A DNA stretch of 9,886 bases from WHSV01 sp050694055. GTDB taxonomy: Bacteria; Actinomycetota; CADDZG01; WHSQ01. The position numbers and the translations under genes are program-made. Shown here one piece after another: positions 1 through 5,848 of this stretch. The DNA is taken from the NCBI GenBank assembly GCA_050694055.1, contig JBOGWX010000027.1, forward strand, positions 1 through 9,886, read 5' to 3'. Every line of letters begins with the position of its first letter. Within the stretch, counting starts at the first letter, position 1. The notes below the pieces were generated by a model, which did no database searches, was not told where the DNA came from, and saw only the letters and a list, made by a program, of their open reading frames with translations.

Positions 1-246
1 AGCGCCGCGCGCTTTGCCTATCTGCGTCAAGACGTGGAGACCGAGATCGCCGACCGCCTCGCGGAAGCCAGGACGGATCTCTTGCCAGAGGGCTTCGAGG
101 AGAGGGAGGAAGCGCGCGTCGAGCGGCGATCGGAGAGGCGTTCCGTGGAGCGTTCCGTGAGCCCTTCCGTGAGGCGTCCAGATCGGCCCACCTCGAATCC
201 CCCGAACGGGCACGTCACGGACCCCGCGAGGTGGGCCGATGGCTAG
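1..246 (+). CDS. C-terminal end of a probable conjugative coupling/DNA-transfer ATPase (partial)
   Basis: This frame is open from the first base of the window to a TAG at 244-246, so only the last 81 residues of a longer protein are visible. The stretch FAYLRQDVETEIADRLAEAR is a charged helix. It resembles the C-terminal helix of VirD4/HerA-like type IV secretion ATPases found just upstream of replication-relaxation genes in actinobacterial conjugative elements; this likeness is from memory of the family. The following tail is arginine- and glutamate-rich, contains a short four-residue repeat and ends in a proline-rich linker, so it is probably disordered. No Walker or other catalytic motif is inside the window, so the function rests on position and this tail. 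The stop overlaps the next start by 8 bp, which suggests translational coupling. An unrelated element protein remains possible. Confidence 0.55.
   Translation, partial: SAARFAYLRQDVETEIADRLAEARTDLLPEGFEEREEARVERRSERRSVERSVSPSVRRPDRPTSNPPNGHVTDPARWADG
139..174 (+). repeat. Three tandem 12-bp repeats inside the upstream gene
   Basis: Three 12-bp units follow one another: CGTTCCGTGGAG, CGTTCCGTGAGC and CCTTCCGTGAGG. They share TTCCGTG and stay in frame, encoding RSVE, RSVS and PSVR. The stretch just before them (ERRSERR) is a degenerate version of the same arginine/serine pattern. This is a small coding tandem repeat that probably expanded by slippage in a disordered protein tail. Confidence 0.75.
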
Positions 247-1126
247 TGCGACTCGCGTCGATGCCAGGGCGTTCCGCCCACGCATCGAACGCTCACACGT
301 TCTCTCCTCTCCCTCCTGGCTCACCAAGCGGGACGACGCCATCTGTCTCGATCTCCACGAACACCGGGTGTTGACGACCCCACAGATCGCCGATCTCCAC
401 TTCGAGGACGTCCGCCGTGCCCGCAGACGGCTGCTCATCCTGCACCGCAAGGGCGTCCTTGAGCGCTTCCGCCCCTACCGGCCCGCGGGCTCGGCTCCGC
501 ACCATTACATCCTCGGTGAGGTCGGAGCACGAGTCGTCGCCGCCACTCACGGCCTTGACCTCAGGATCATCAAACAGCGCATGGAGCGCGATCTCTATCT
601 CATGCTCAACCCGCGCCTCGACCATCTGCTCGAGGTGAACGACTTCTTCGTCCGGCTCATCAAGGAGTGCAGGAATAGTCCCGACTACGACCTCACGCGC
701 TGGTGGGGAGAGCGGCGATGTTCCGGAGCCATTCCCACGTTGGTTCATCCCGACGGTCTCGGTCGGCTGACATCTTTCGGCACAAGCTGCACTTTCCTTC
801 TCGAGCTCGACCGCGGCACCGAACGGGGGGACCGGCTCCGGCGCAAGCTCCTCTCTTACGGGAGGCTCGGACGCCGCCGGGAGAAGCCCGACGCGATCAT
901 GTTCCTCTTCCATAGCGAAAGGCGGGAAAGAGCCGCTCGCTCCAAGCTCGAGCTCGACATCGGCATCCGCGTCGCGACCAGTCACCGCGACCTTCACGAG
1001 GCGAATCCGCTCGCGCGCAACTGGCTTCCGATCGACGACGACAGGCGCCACGCGTTTATCGATCTCGCTATGGCTGCCCAGAACTCCTTCTTCGGTGCCC
1101 TGACAAAGCCAGGAGGTGACCAATGA
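239..1126 (+). CDS. Replication-relaxation family protein
   Basis: The 295-residue product matches the replication-relaxation (Replic_Relax) family, which accompanies rolling-circle-type replication and transfer of actinobacterial plasmids and integrative elements. An N-terminal winged-helix-like part (about residues 25-95) contains LTTPQIADLHF and RARRRLLILHRKGVLERF. A short hinge HHYILGEVGARVVAA follows. The C-terminal part carries the family's WWGERR...PD pattern (residues about 154-173), then FLLELDRGTERGDRLRRKL and KPDAIMFLF, an arrangement reminiscent of a restriction-endonuclease-like fold. Length is normal for the family. The ATG at 239 overlaps the upstream stop. The 3' end overlaps the next gene by ATGA and carries that gene's AGGAGG ribosome site (1111-1116). 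Family membership is seen in the sequence; the exact biochemical role is poorly known even in characterised elements. Confidence 0.85.
   Translation: MASATRVDARAFRPRIERSHVLSSPSWLTKRDDAICLDLHEHRVLTTPQIADLHFEDVRRARRRLLILHRKGVLERFRPYRPAGSAPHHYILGEVGARVVAATHGLDLRIIKQRMERDLYLMLNPRLDHLLEVNDFFVRLIKECRNSPDYDLTRWWGERRCSGAIPTLVHPDGLGRLTSFGTSCTFLLELDRGTERGDRLRRKLLSYGRLGRRREKPDAIMFLFHSERRERAARSKLELDIGIRVATSHRDLHEANPLARNWLPIDDDRRHAFIDLAMAAQNSFFGALTKPGGDQ
1111..1116 (+). promoter_or_regulatory. Strong ribosome binding site for the UTRA-like gene
   Basis: AGGAGG lies 6 bases before the ATG at 1123, inside the last codons of the replication-relaxation gene. It fixes the downstream start and makes coupled translation likely. 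Confidence 0.8.
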
Positions 1127-1755
1127 ACGGATTCTCGTGCCCACGTCACGACCCGGCCGATCGGCTGTGGCCCCCTCACGATCCGGAGGACTTCATCGAC
1201 CTGGCGGAATGGGAGCAACTCATAGATCGGGACACGGAGCGCTACGACCGCCATCTCCAGGACAACCTGACCACTCCCCCCATCCGCGAGGTGATCCTCG
1301 CCGAGGAAACGGAGTTCGGACGGGAAGTCGATATCGGCACGTGGTTTGAGTGCACTCCGTGGGACGATCCCCTTCAGCTCCCCCACCGCATCTCGCACAC
1401 TCGGATACTTCACAGAGACAAGCGGCACTTCCGGCCGGAACGGCTGGTCGAGTCGTGGGTACCCGCGGGACTTGTACGCGCAGACGTGCTCAAGGAACAG
1501 GACTGCGAAGACGCACTCCTTGGTCTGCTCGCCCGGAAGTGCGGAGTCAAAGTCAGCCGCTCGGTGGGCGAGAGCATCGCGCTCAGGGAGCCGGATGAAG
1601 ATATCCGCCTGCTCATGGAGCTTCGGCGAGGAGCACCTCTTTTCTTCGTGTGGCGGATCTATGACGACGAGGATTTCGAGCCACTCCTCATGCAACAGCT
1701 CGCCATCCGTACGGGCTGGGTCTTCAGCCACGACAGGGAGCTGGAGCGGCCGTGA
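1123..1755 (+). CDS. UTRA-like ligand-binding domain protein without a helix-turn-helix
   Basis: The 210-residue product resembles the UTRA effector domain of GntR/HutC-type regulators. The region from about residue 105 to the end follows the UTRA pattern: ESWVPAGLVRADVL, then LLGLLARKCGVKVSRS, then DEDIRLLMELRRGAPLFFVW and a final strand set IYDDEDFEPLLMQQLAIRT. The first 60 residues are acidic and proline-rich and show no GntR winged helix, which normally precedes UTRA. In Streptomyces elements such as pSAM2 a full GntR-type regulator with UTRA (KorSA) controls transfer, so this may be a DNA-binding-free relative that senses a small molecule or contacts another protein. The start is firm because of the AGGAGG site and ATGA overlap with the upstream gene. 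The UTRA call is by eye and needs a profile search; the role is inferred. Confidence 0.6.
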   Translation: MNGFSCPRHDPADRLWPPHDPEDFIDLAEWEQLIDRDTERYDRHLQDNLTTPPIREVILAEETEFGREVDIGTWFECTPWDDPLQLPHRISHTRILHRDKRHFRPERLVESWVPAGLVRADVLKEQDCEDALLGLLARKCGVKVSRSVGESIALREPDEDIRLLMELRRGAPLFFVWRIYDDEDFEPLLMQQLAIRTGWVFSHDRELERP

Positions 1756-2009
1756 CTCGCCCAAGCGAGCTTGTCGATCACGAGGCGCTTGAGAGACGGC
1801 TGTCCTCCGTCCGCCGACAGCGGGACCGACAACGGGACGATGGGGGGTGGGAGACTCTCTCCGAGCCCAGCTGCCGAAAACGCAAGGGCGCCTTGGCCGA
1901 CGACCTGGACGCGCATGATGGCGCCTGGTGGGACGATCTCGAGGAATTTGCTCGCGCGACGCGCGCGAACCATAAGGGGCACCGAGTCCACACAAGGCGG
2001 AACCGGTGA
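1752..2009 (+). CDS. Unknown 85-residue hydrophilic protein
   Basis: I do not recognise this product. It begins at a GTG that overlaps the preceding stop as GTGA and ends in a GTGA overlap with the next gene, so its position in a coupled operon is the main evidence that it is real. A weak CTGGAG ribosome site lies at 1741-1746. The first 30 residues form a charged amphipathic helix (ALERRLSSVRRQRDRQRDD). The middle is acidic with tryptophans (GAWWDDLEEFARATRA), and the tail is basic. There are no membrane segments, cysteine clusters or catalytic motifs. It could be a small DNA- or protein-binding accessory factor of the element. Confidence 0.6.
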   Translation: MTRPSELVDHEALERRLSSVRRQRDRQRDDGGWETLSEPSCRKRKGALADDLDAHDGAWWDDLEEFARATRANHKGHRVHTRRNR

Positions 2010-2287
2010 GCAACGAGGTGATCGTGGCGCTCATCGCCGCCACCCCTCCCGCGATCGGCTACGTGCTGTGGTTCCTCGCCCACCGCCGCCTGCGGCGCTC
2101 GGTAGGCGCGTCACCGGAAATCCCGCTGTCGAGGCTCATCCAGGGGATCGAGGAGCGCTTCGAGAGGCGATTCGACAGGCTGGAGGACCGACTCGCCCGC
2201 ATCTCCAGCGTCCAGAATGAGCAGGGGGAGCGGCTCGCCCGACTGGAAGCGAACCCCGAGCAGCGCCTCTGGAGGGCTGGCCGCTGA
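2006..2287 (+). CDS. Small single-pass membrane protein with a coiled-coil tail
   Basis: The 93-residue product has one N-terminal hydrophobic segment (about residues 5-25, VIVALIAATPPAIGYVLWFL), followed by a basic stop-transfer patch AHRRLRRS. The rest is a long charged helix with heptad spacing (residues about 42-84, with RLEDRLARI and QGERLARLEA) that should form a coiled coil in the cytoplasm. This layout recalls small membrane proteins of phages and conjugative elements, including holin-like and DUF2746-like ones, but no family can be assigned. The GTG start overlaps the upstream stop (GTGA), and AAGGCGG at 1994-2000 is a suitable ribosome site. It may anchor or oligomerise a transfer component; that is inference from topology and context. 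Confidence 0.65.
   Translation: MSNEVIVALIAATPPAIGYVLWFLAHRRLRRSVGASPEIPLSRLIQGIEERFERRFDRLEDRLARISSVQNEQGERLARLEANPEQRLWRAGR
2271..2276 (+). promoter_or_regulatory. Ribosome binding site preceding a CTG start
   Basis: GGAGGG lies 7 bases before the CTG at 2284-2286. No ATG, GTG or TTG sits at a usable distance in any frame, so the site has no other obvious client. It is the main evidence that translation begins at this CTG. Confidence 0.5.
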
Positions 2288-2574
2288 CCCCGGCTGCCAA
2301 GTCATCAAGAGCCAAGGGGCCACGAGCCCAGACCTGCGGCACCGGCAAGGAGTCGACGGGCGCAGGTAAGGCCGCACGAAAGAATGTCAGCGCCACCCAC
2401 TACCCTGCTCGAGAGGCCCCAGATCGGTCTTTGCCGGCTAAGAACTCGGAACTGAGAATCCTGCCGGCGGTCGTGACCGAGCTGTCGCCCGAGGACTTCG
2501 AGGAGGTCACGGACCTTCTCGCCGAGCTGATCGTGGAGCGATTGCGAGGTAGAAGATGGCAAGAGAAACGATGA
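2284..2574 (+). CDS. Small basic protein, apparently CTG-initiated, before the recombinase
   Basis: The apparent gap between the membrane protein and the recombinase is fully open in one frame from 2221 to a TGA at 2572-2574. There is no ATG in this frame. The first GTG or TTG candidates (TTG 2431, GTG 2473) would leave only 47 or 33 residues. CTG 2284-2286 overlaps the upstream stop as CTGA, like the ATGA and GTGA junctions of the preceding genes, and has GGAGGG 7 bases upstream, giving 96 residues. Third codon positions are strongly GC-rich, most clearly after 2460. The N-terminal half is basic and low-complexity (lysine, alanine, glycine). The C-terminus ELSPEDFEEVTDLLAELIVE predicts an acidic amphipathic helix, followed by RLRGRRW. 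It overlaps the recombinase start by 19 bp. Small basic proteins beside serine recombinases can be directionality factors; that role is a guess here. Confidence 0.5.
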   Translation: MTPAAKSSRAKGPRAQTCGTGKESTGAGKAARKNVSATHYPAREAPDRSLPAKNSELRILPAVVTELSPEDFEEVTDLLAELIVERLRGRRWQEKR

Positions 2575-4154
2575 CAAAGACGGCTCGAAAAACCGCGCGA
2601 GGAAAAAAGCGCCCTGCCACTCAAGGCGGGATTCTTCCGGCCTCGCGAGTCCGAGTGGCCGTCTACACGCGCATCTCCACCGACGAAGACCACCAGCCAT
2701 TCTCGCTCGAGGCACAGCAGGACCGTCTCGACTCCTACGTGAAGTCGCAGGACAACTGGAAGGTCGTGCGCCGGTACGAGGACCAGATGACCGGAAGCAT
2801 CGTCGAGCGTCCCGGACTGCAAGACGCTCTCCGGGACGCCCGGGCGCGGCGCTTCGATCTCCTGCTCGTGGTGAGGGTCGATCGCCTGGCCCGATCCGTT
2901 CGAGCACTGGCCTCGATCTTGGAAGATCTCGATGCCCATGGCATCGCTTTCCGCTCGGCCACCGAGCCCTTCGATACGGCCTCGCCTGCCGGCCGCATGA
3001 TGGTCCAGATGCTCGGCGTGTTCGCCGAGTTCGAAAGAGCCACGATCATCGAGCGCGTCGTCGCCGGCATGGAGAAGAAGGCCGCTAAGGGTGGCTGGAA
3101 TGGTGGCAAGCGTCCCCACGGATACGACTACGACCCCAACACCGGCGCGCTTCGCGTCAACGATGAAGAAGCGCCCTTGGTGCAAGAGATCTTCGATCTG
3201 TATACCAATCAGCAAATCGGCTCGGCCGCGATCGCGCGACTGCTTGACGAGCGCGGCCACCGCACCAAGAACGGAGCCCGTTGGAGCGGGAACGCGATCC
3301 GCGTTGTGCTCTCGAACTCCGCCTACGTCGGCAAGGTCTTCTTCCGCGGCGAACTGTATCCCGGACAGCACCCTGCACTAATCTCGATCGACCAATTCGA
3401 GCGCGCGCACCAGATCCTCGACGAACGCGGCGAGGAGCCCGCGAAGCGCCGCTCCAACATGTCCGAGTTCCTGTTCTCAGGTCTGCTCGTCTGTGCTAAG
3501 TGCGAGAAGCATTTCGTGGGGACGACGGCAAACGGCAACGGCGGCATCTACCGTTACTACACCTGCTATTCGCGACAGCGTTATGGGCCCAACGCCTGTG
3601 ACCAAGAGAGGCTGCCGGCCGATCAACTCGAGGTCACCCTCATCCAGCACATCGTCAGGAATCTCAGAGACAATTCAGTCCTGGATGCCGCCATCGATAA
3701 GGCGCTGGCAACAGACGAGGGGAAAGCGCCGTCCTACGAGCGAGAGATGTCGGCCCTTGAAGCTGAAACCAGAGACGTCCACAAGAGGATCGACCGCTAC
3801 CTACAGGCCTTCGAAAGCGGTGCCATCGATCCCGATGCGTGCGGAGCCCGACTCTCCGAATTGAAGGATCGACAGGACGCGCTCGAATCCCGTCGGATCG
3901 AGCTCGTCGCTCAGGCCGAATCAGGACAAGCTCCACTCCGGGCGGAGGACGCAAAGCAGGTTGCCACCGCCTTCGCCGATCGGCTTGAGGAAAAGGAAAT
4001 CCCGAGGGTCAAGAAGGTCCTCCAGACACTGGTCAACAAGATCCTCGTGGAGTCCCGCTCGGCCATTCAGCCATTCATCAGTCTGCCCTTGGTTCGCATT
4101 ATGGGCGGTTGGGTGGGGGCGGCTGGACTCGAACCAGCGGCCACCAGATTATGA
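2556..4154 (+). CDS. Large serine recombinase (integrase) of the element
   Basis: The 532-residue product catalyses site-specific integration and excision through a covalent serine-DNA link. The resolvase-type catalytic domain (about residues 31-175) has the nucleophile in YTRISTDED (Ser41, with Arg39), the SLEAQQDRL segment, and arginines 110 and 113 in VDRLARS. It continues with AEFERATIIERV. The recombinase domain follows (about 185-300, PHGYDYDPNTG onward). A zinc ribbon has Cys313, Cys316, Cys337 and Cys348, and a charged coiled coil (about 395-460) precedes the C-terminus. All expected parts are present and the length is usual. ATG 2556 is preferred over ATG 2571 because GAGG lies 6 bases upstream. 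The last 13 residues are encoded antisense to a tRNA gene, giving the tail VGAAGLEPAATRL, a known by-product of integrase genes that end in tRNA attachment sites. A short lysine/arginine-rich leader precedes the catalytic domain. Confidence 0.93.
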   Translation: MARETMTKTARKTARGKKRPATQGGILPASRVRVAVYTRISTDEDHQPFSLEAQQDRLDSYVKSQDNWKVVRRYEDQMTGSIVERPGLQDALRDARARRFDLLLVVRVDRLARSVRALASILEDLDAHGIAFRSATEPFDTASPAGRMMVQMLGVFAEFERATIIERVVAGMEKKAAKGGWNGGKRPHGYDYDPNTGALRVNDEEAPLVQEIFDLYTNQQIGSAAIARLLDERGHRTKNGARWSGNAIRVVLSNSAYVGKVFFRGELYPGQHPALISIDQFERAHQILDERGEEPAKRRSNMSEFLFSGLLVCAKCEKHFVGTTANGNGGIYRYYTCYSRQRYGPNACDQERLPADQLEVTLIQHIVRNLRDNSVLDAAIDKALATDEGKAPSYEREMSALEAETRDVHKRIDRYLQAFESGAIDPDACGARLSELKDRQDALESRRIELVAQAESGQAPLRAEDAKQVATAFADRLEEKEIPRVKKVLQTLVNKILVESRSAIQPFISLPLVRIMGGWVGAAGLEPAATRL

Positions 4155-4160
4155 GTCCGG
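4114..4160. other. Probable attachment-site end (attL/attR) of the integrated element
   Basis: The element's recombinase stops inside the tRNA-Met 3' half. Integrative elements that use tRNA genes keep the gene whole by carrying a copy of its 3' part, so the crossover should lie in this interval. The matching copy of the tRNA 3' end would be at the far left end of the element, outside the window. The exact core cannot be fixed from one end. Confidence 0.55.
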
Positions 4161-4187
4161 CGCTCTGACCAACTGAGCTACGCCCCC
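4114..4187 (-). tRNA. tRNA-Met (CAT), elongator type
   Basis: On the minus strand this folds as a complete tRNA. A perfect 7-bp acceptor stem pairs 4181-4187 with 4115-4121. The D arm (GCTC...GAGC) is intact. The anticodon stem CCGGA/TCTGG has one G-U pair around the loop CTCATAA, and the T arm is GCTGG, TTCGAGT, CCAGC. The anticodon is CAT. CCA is not encoded. A CAT tRNA could also be tRNA-Ile if the wobble C is lysidinylated; methionine elongator is preferred from overall likeness. The 3' half lies over the end of the + strand serine recombinase, so the tRNA marks an attachment site of the element to its left. Confidence 0.9.
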
Positions 4188-4220
4188 AGGCGCGAAATGA
4201 TTCTCACGGAGAAAGGATAA

Positions 4221-4629
4221 GTGTCACACCCGATCCATAGAGTAGTGGGGACCACGACGTTCGCCCTGGTGATAGTCCTGTTCTCGGCTGCCTTCGTCAT
4301 GGCGGTCCTCGTCCATCTGGAACCCCTAAACGCGAGGGGCTCGGAGAGCTCCTGCTCTTCGGGCCATGCTGGCATTCCCCCTCGTCGGCATCGTCCTCGC
4401 ACACCGCCTCCCCCGGAACCCGATCGGTTGGATCCAGGCCTTCATCGACCGTAGCTTCTATCGCACGAGGTACCACAGGACGAAGATCGTTGAGGGATTC
4501 TCTGCTCGTTTGAGAGACGCCGTGGACCTAGATGCCTTGTTGGAGGATCTAGGTGGTGGGGTGACGCGGACGATGCGACCGACACATGCTTTGGTGTGGC
4601 TGAGGGCCGGCGGTCGCCAGCATCCCTGA
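4221..4629 (+). pseudogene. Degraded sensor histidine kinase of actinobacterial type
   Basis: Fragments in three frames together resemble the membrane sensor kinases common in Actinomycetota. From ATG 4221 comes a hydrophobic segment (TTFALVIVLFSAAFVMAVLV). A second frame near 4337-4363 gives GLGELLLFG. The frame from 4366 then gives FPLVGIVLAHRLPRNPIGWI, which in intact kinases lies between early membrane helices. It is joined directly to AFIDRSFYRTRYHRTKIVEG, FSARLRDAVDLDALLEDL and PTHALVWLR, the juxtamembrane region that normally comes several helices later. So most of the membrane part is deleted, there are at least two frame changes, and the sequence stops before any phospho-acceptor histidine or ATP-binding domain. 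The end abuts a convergent gene 2 bp away. No function is expected. Confidence 0.7.
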
Positions 4630-4631
4630 CG

Positions 4632-5327
4632 CTAGAACGCTGGACCGGCCGCCTGTCGCACCGGCGCTGCCACCGGCGCCGGGCCGCGCCGGATCAGTGC
4701 GATCGTTACGCTGATCACCCAGACCCAGAAAACGAGGTCGGCGATTTCGCCCACGGCCGTCTCCGGGAGGGCGAGAGCGGCTAGGAACGTTGCAGCGAGT
4801 GCAAGGGCCAGGACCACCAGCCATCTGGGGAAAGCCTGCGTCCTCGCTCCCACGGCACCGGCCCCGGCTAAGAAGATTGCGAGGCCTCCCCACGCCAGCG
4901 TGTAGGCGAAGTTGCCGCTGTCGAGAAGAGCGCGAGCCACGCCAAGCTCGATCCCATCCCCCGCGCGGTAGTACGCGGCCGCCTCGCTCGCGTAGCCGAT
5001 GAAGGATGTCGCGACCACAAGCAGGCCTGCCGCGGCTACCGATGCCGAGGCCCAGCGCGGCGCAGGTTCGTAACCGCTCAGCGCGACGCCGAGCCACACC
5101 GCGAAGACGACGAACAAGAGGTAAGCGAGCACCTCGACGTAGCCACCTATCCAGACGGCTGACGGCACCGCCTCACTGGTCGCCTCTGTGACCGTGGCGT
5201 CCGTCGACGTCAACGTGACGCGCTCGAAGCCGCGCGATGCGCCGCCGATCCCGAACCCGACGAATTGCATGACGACGAAGAGGAAGCCGCTGAGGGCACC
5301 CACCCGGTGCCACTTAAGGTCGGTCAT
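4632..5327 (-). CDS. Unknown membrane protein with six predicted helices
   Basis: The 231-residue product has six hydrophobic segments: near residues 8-30 (VGALSGFLFVVMQFVGFGIG), a second with VEVLAYLLFVVFAVWLGVAL, a third with VAAAGLLVVATSFIGY, then NFAYTLAWGGLAIFLAGAGA, WLVVLALALAATFLAALAL and a last with LVFWVWVISVTIALI. Helices 1 and 2 are separated by a soluble loop of about 35 threonine/serine-rich residues, probably extracellular. I cannot name a family; it is loosely like DUF4386-type integral membrane proteins. ATG 5327 is preferred over longer upstream starts because the extension would run through the divergent marR gene and is not protein-like, whereas GAGAGAG lies about 8 bases before this ATG. 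The gene diverges from marR across a strong palindrome, so MarR control is likely. The stop is 2 bp from the end of the kinase pseudogene. Confidence 0.75.
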   Translation of the reverse strand: MTDLKWHRVGALSGFLFVVMQFVGFGIGGASRGFERVTLTSTDATVTEATSEAVPSAVWIGGYVEVLAYLLFVVFAVWLGVALSGYEPAPRWASASVAAAGLLVVATSFIGYASEAAAYYRAGDGIELGVARALLDSGNFAYTLAWGGLAIFLAGAGAVGARTQAFPRWLVVLALALAATFLAALALPETAVGEIADLVFWVWVISVTIALIRRGPAPVAAPVRQAAGPAF

Positions 5328-5343
5328 ATAGGTTTCTCTCTCA

Positions 5344-5372
5344 CCATGTCGTACGGTTACCTGACGATATGG
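5344..5372. promoter_or_regulatory. 29-bp near-perfect inverted repeat, probable MarR operator
   Basis: In the 59-bp gap between the divergent membrane-protein and marR genes, the half-sites CCATGTCGTACGGT (5344-5357) and ACCTGACGATATGG (5359-5372) are reverse complements at 11 of 14 positions around a central T at 5358. MarR dimers commonly bind such palindromes between their own gene and a divergent target, so this likely lets the regulator control both genes. Confidence 0.65.
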
Positions 5373-5386
5373 CATCCTAATTAACG

Positions 5387-5848
5387 ATGTCAAGGCGACG
5401 GACCGTGCCACGCACGCAGGCGATGCTGTTCCTCGCCTATCAAGCTTCGGCTCGTGAGCTGACCCAAACCATCCACGGCGGCGGCCATCCCGCGCTGCGG
5501 CCCAAGCATGGCGCGGTGTTCGCGACCATCGACCACCGCGGCACGCGCGCAACCACGCTCGCAAGCCGAGCGGGGATAACCAAAGCGGCGATGGGTGAGC
5601 TGATCGACGAACTCGAGGGTCTCGGTTATCTCGAACGACACCCGGATGAGAGTGATCGACGCGCGAAGCTCGTTGTGCCAACGCCGGCCGCCCTCGACGT
5701 GCTCAGGCTGGTTGATGAGTTCAACAAGCGTTGGGAGGCGCGCTACCGTCGCAAGCTCGGCCGCGAAGCCTATGAGAGCCTTCGCGCGTCACTTCGCACG
5801 ATCGCTGCACCTGCCAACAGATCGCGCCGGTCCCGAAACCAGCATTGA
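5387..5848 (+). CDS. MarR family transcriptional regulator
   Basis: The 153-residue product has the MarR layout: an N-terminal dimerisation helix region (FLAYQASARELTQTIHGG), the winged helix-turn-helix at about residues 42-105 (LASRAGITKAAMGELIDELE, the wing LERHPDESDRRAKLVV with the typical DxRxK-like pattern, then TPAALDVL) and a C-terminal helix pair. MarR proteins usually repress neighbouring transport or stress genes and are released by small ligands. A large palindrome upstream and a divergent membrane-protein gene fit autoregulation plus control of that gene. ATG 5387 has no visible ribosome site, so the message may be leaderless or begin at ATG 5423. The stop overlaps the TTG start of the lysozyme-like gene. 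The ligand is unknown. Confidence 0.88.
   Translation: MSRRRTVPRTQAMLFLAYQASARELTQTIHGGGHPALRPKHGAVFATIDHRGTRATTLASRAGITKAAMGELIDELEGLGYLERHPDESDRRAKLVVPTPAALDVLRLVDEFNKRWEARYRRKLGREAYESLRASLRTIAAPANRSRRSRNQH

Noticed and set aside
139..174. CRISPR-like repeat array
   Set aside because: The units are contiguous 12-mers without spacers and keep a reading frame; no cas gene is present and no other array-like pattern is seen in the window.
293..1144. Long minus-strand open frame opposite the replication-relaxation gene
   Set aside because: It mirrors a gene with clear family motifs and its translation is low-complexity with no recognisable domain; it is a shadow of GC-rich coding sequence.
1952..1968. 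GC-rich inverted repeat TCGCGCG / CGCGCGA
   Set aside because: It lies inside a coding region made of arginine/alanine codons and has no T run; it is likely a base-composition effect.
994..2043. 349-residue minus-strand open frame
   Set aside because: It runs across several well-supported + genes and their start/stop junctions, and its product is arginine- and proline-rich without motifs.
5328..5681. N-terminal extension of the minus-strand membrane protein
   Set aside because: It would pass through the marR gene and its palindrome, and the residues are not protein-like; the ATG at 5327 directly before the first helix fits better.
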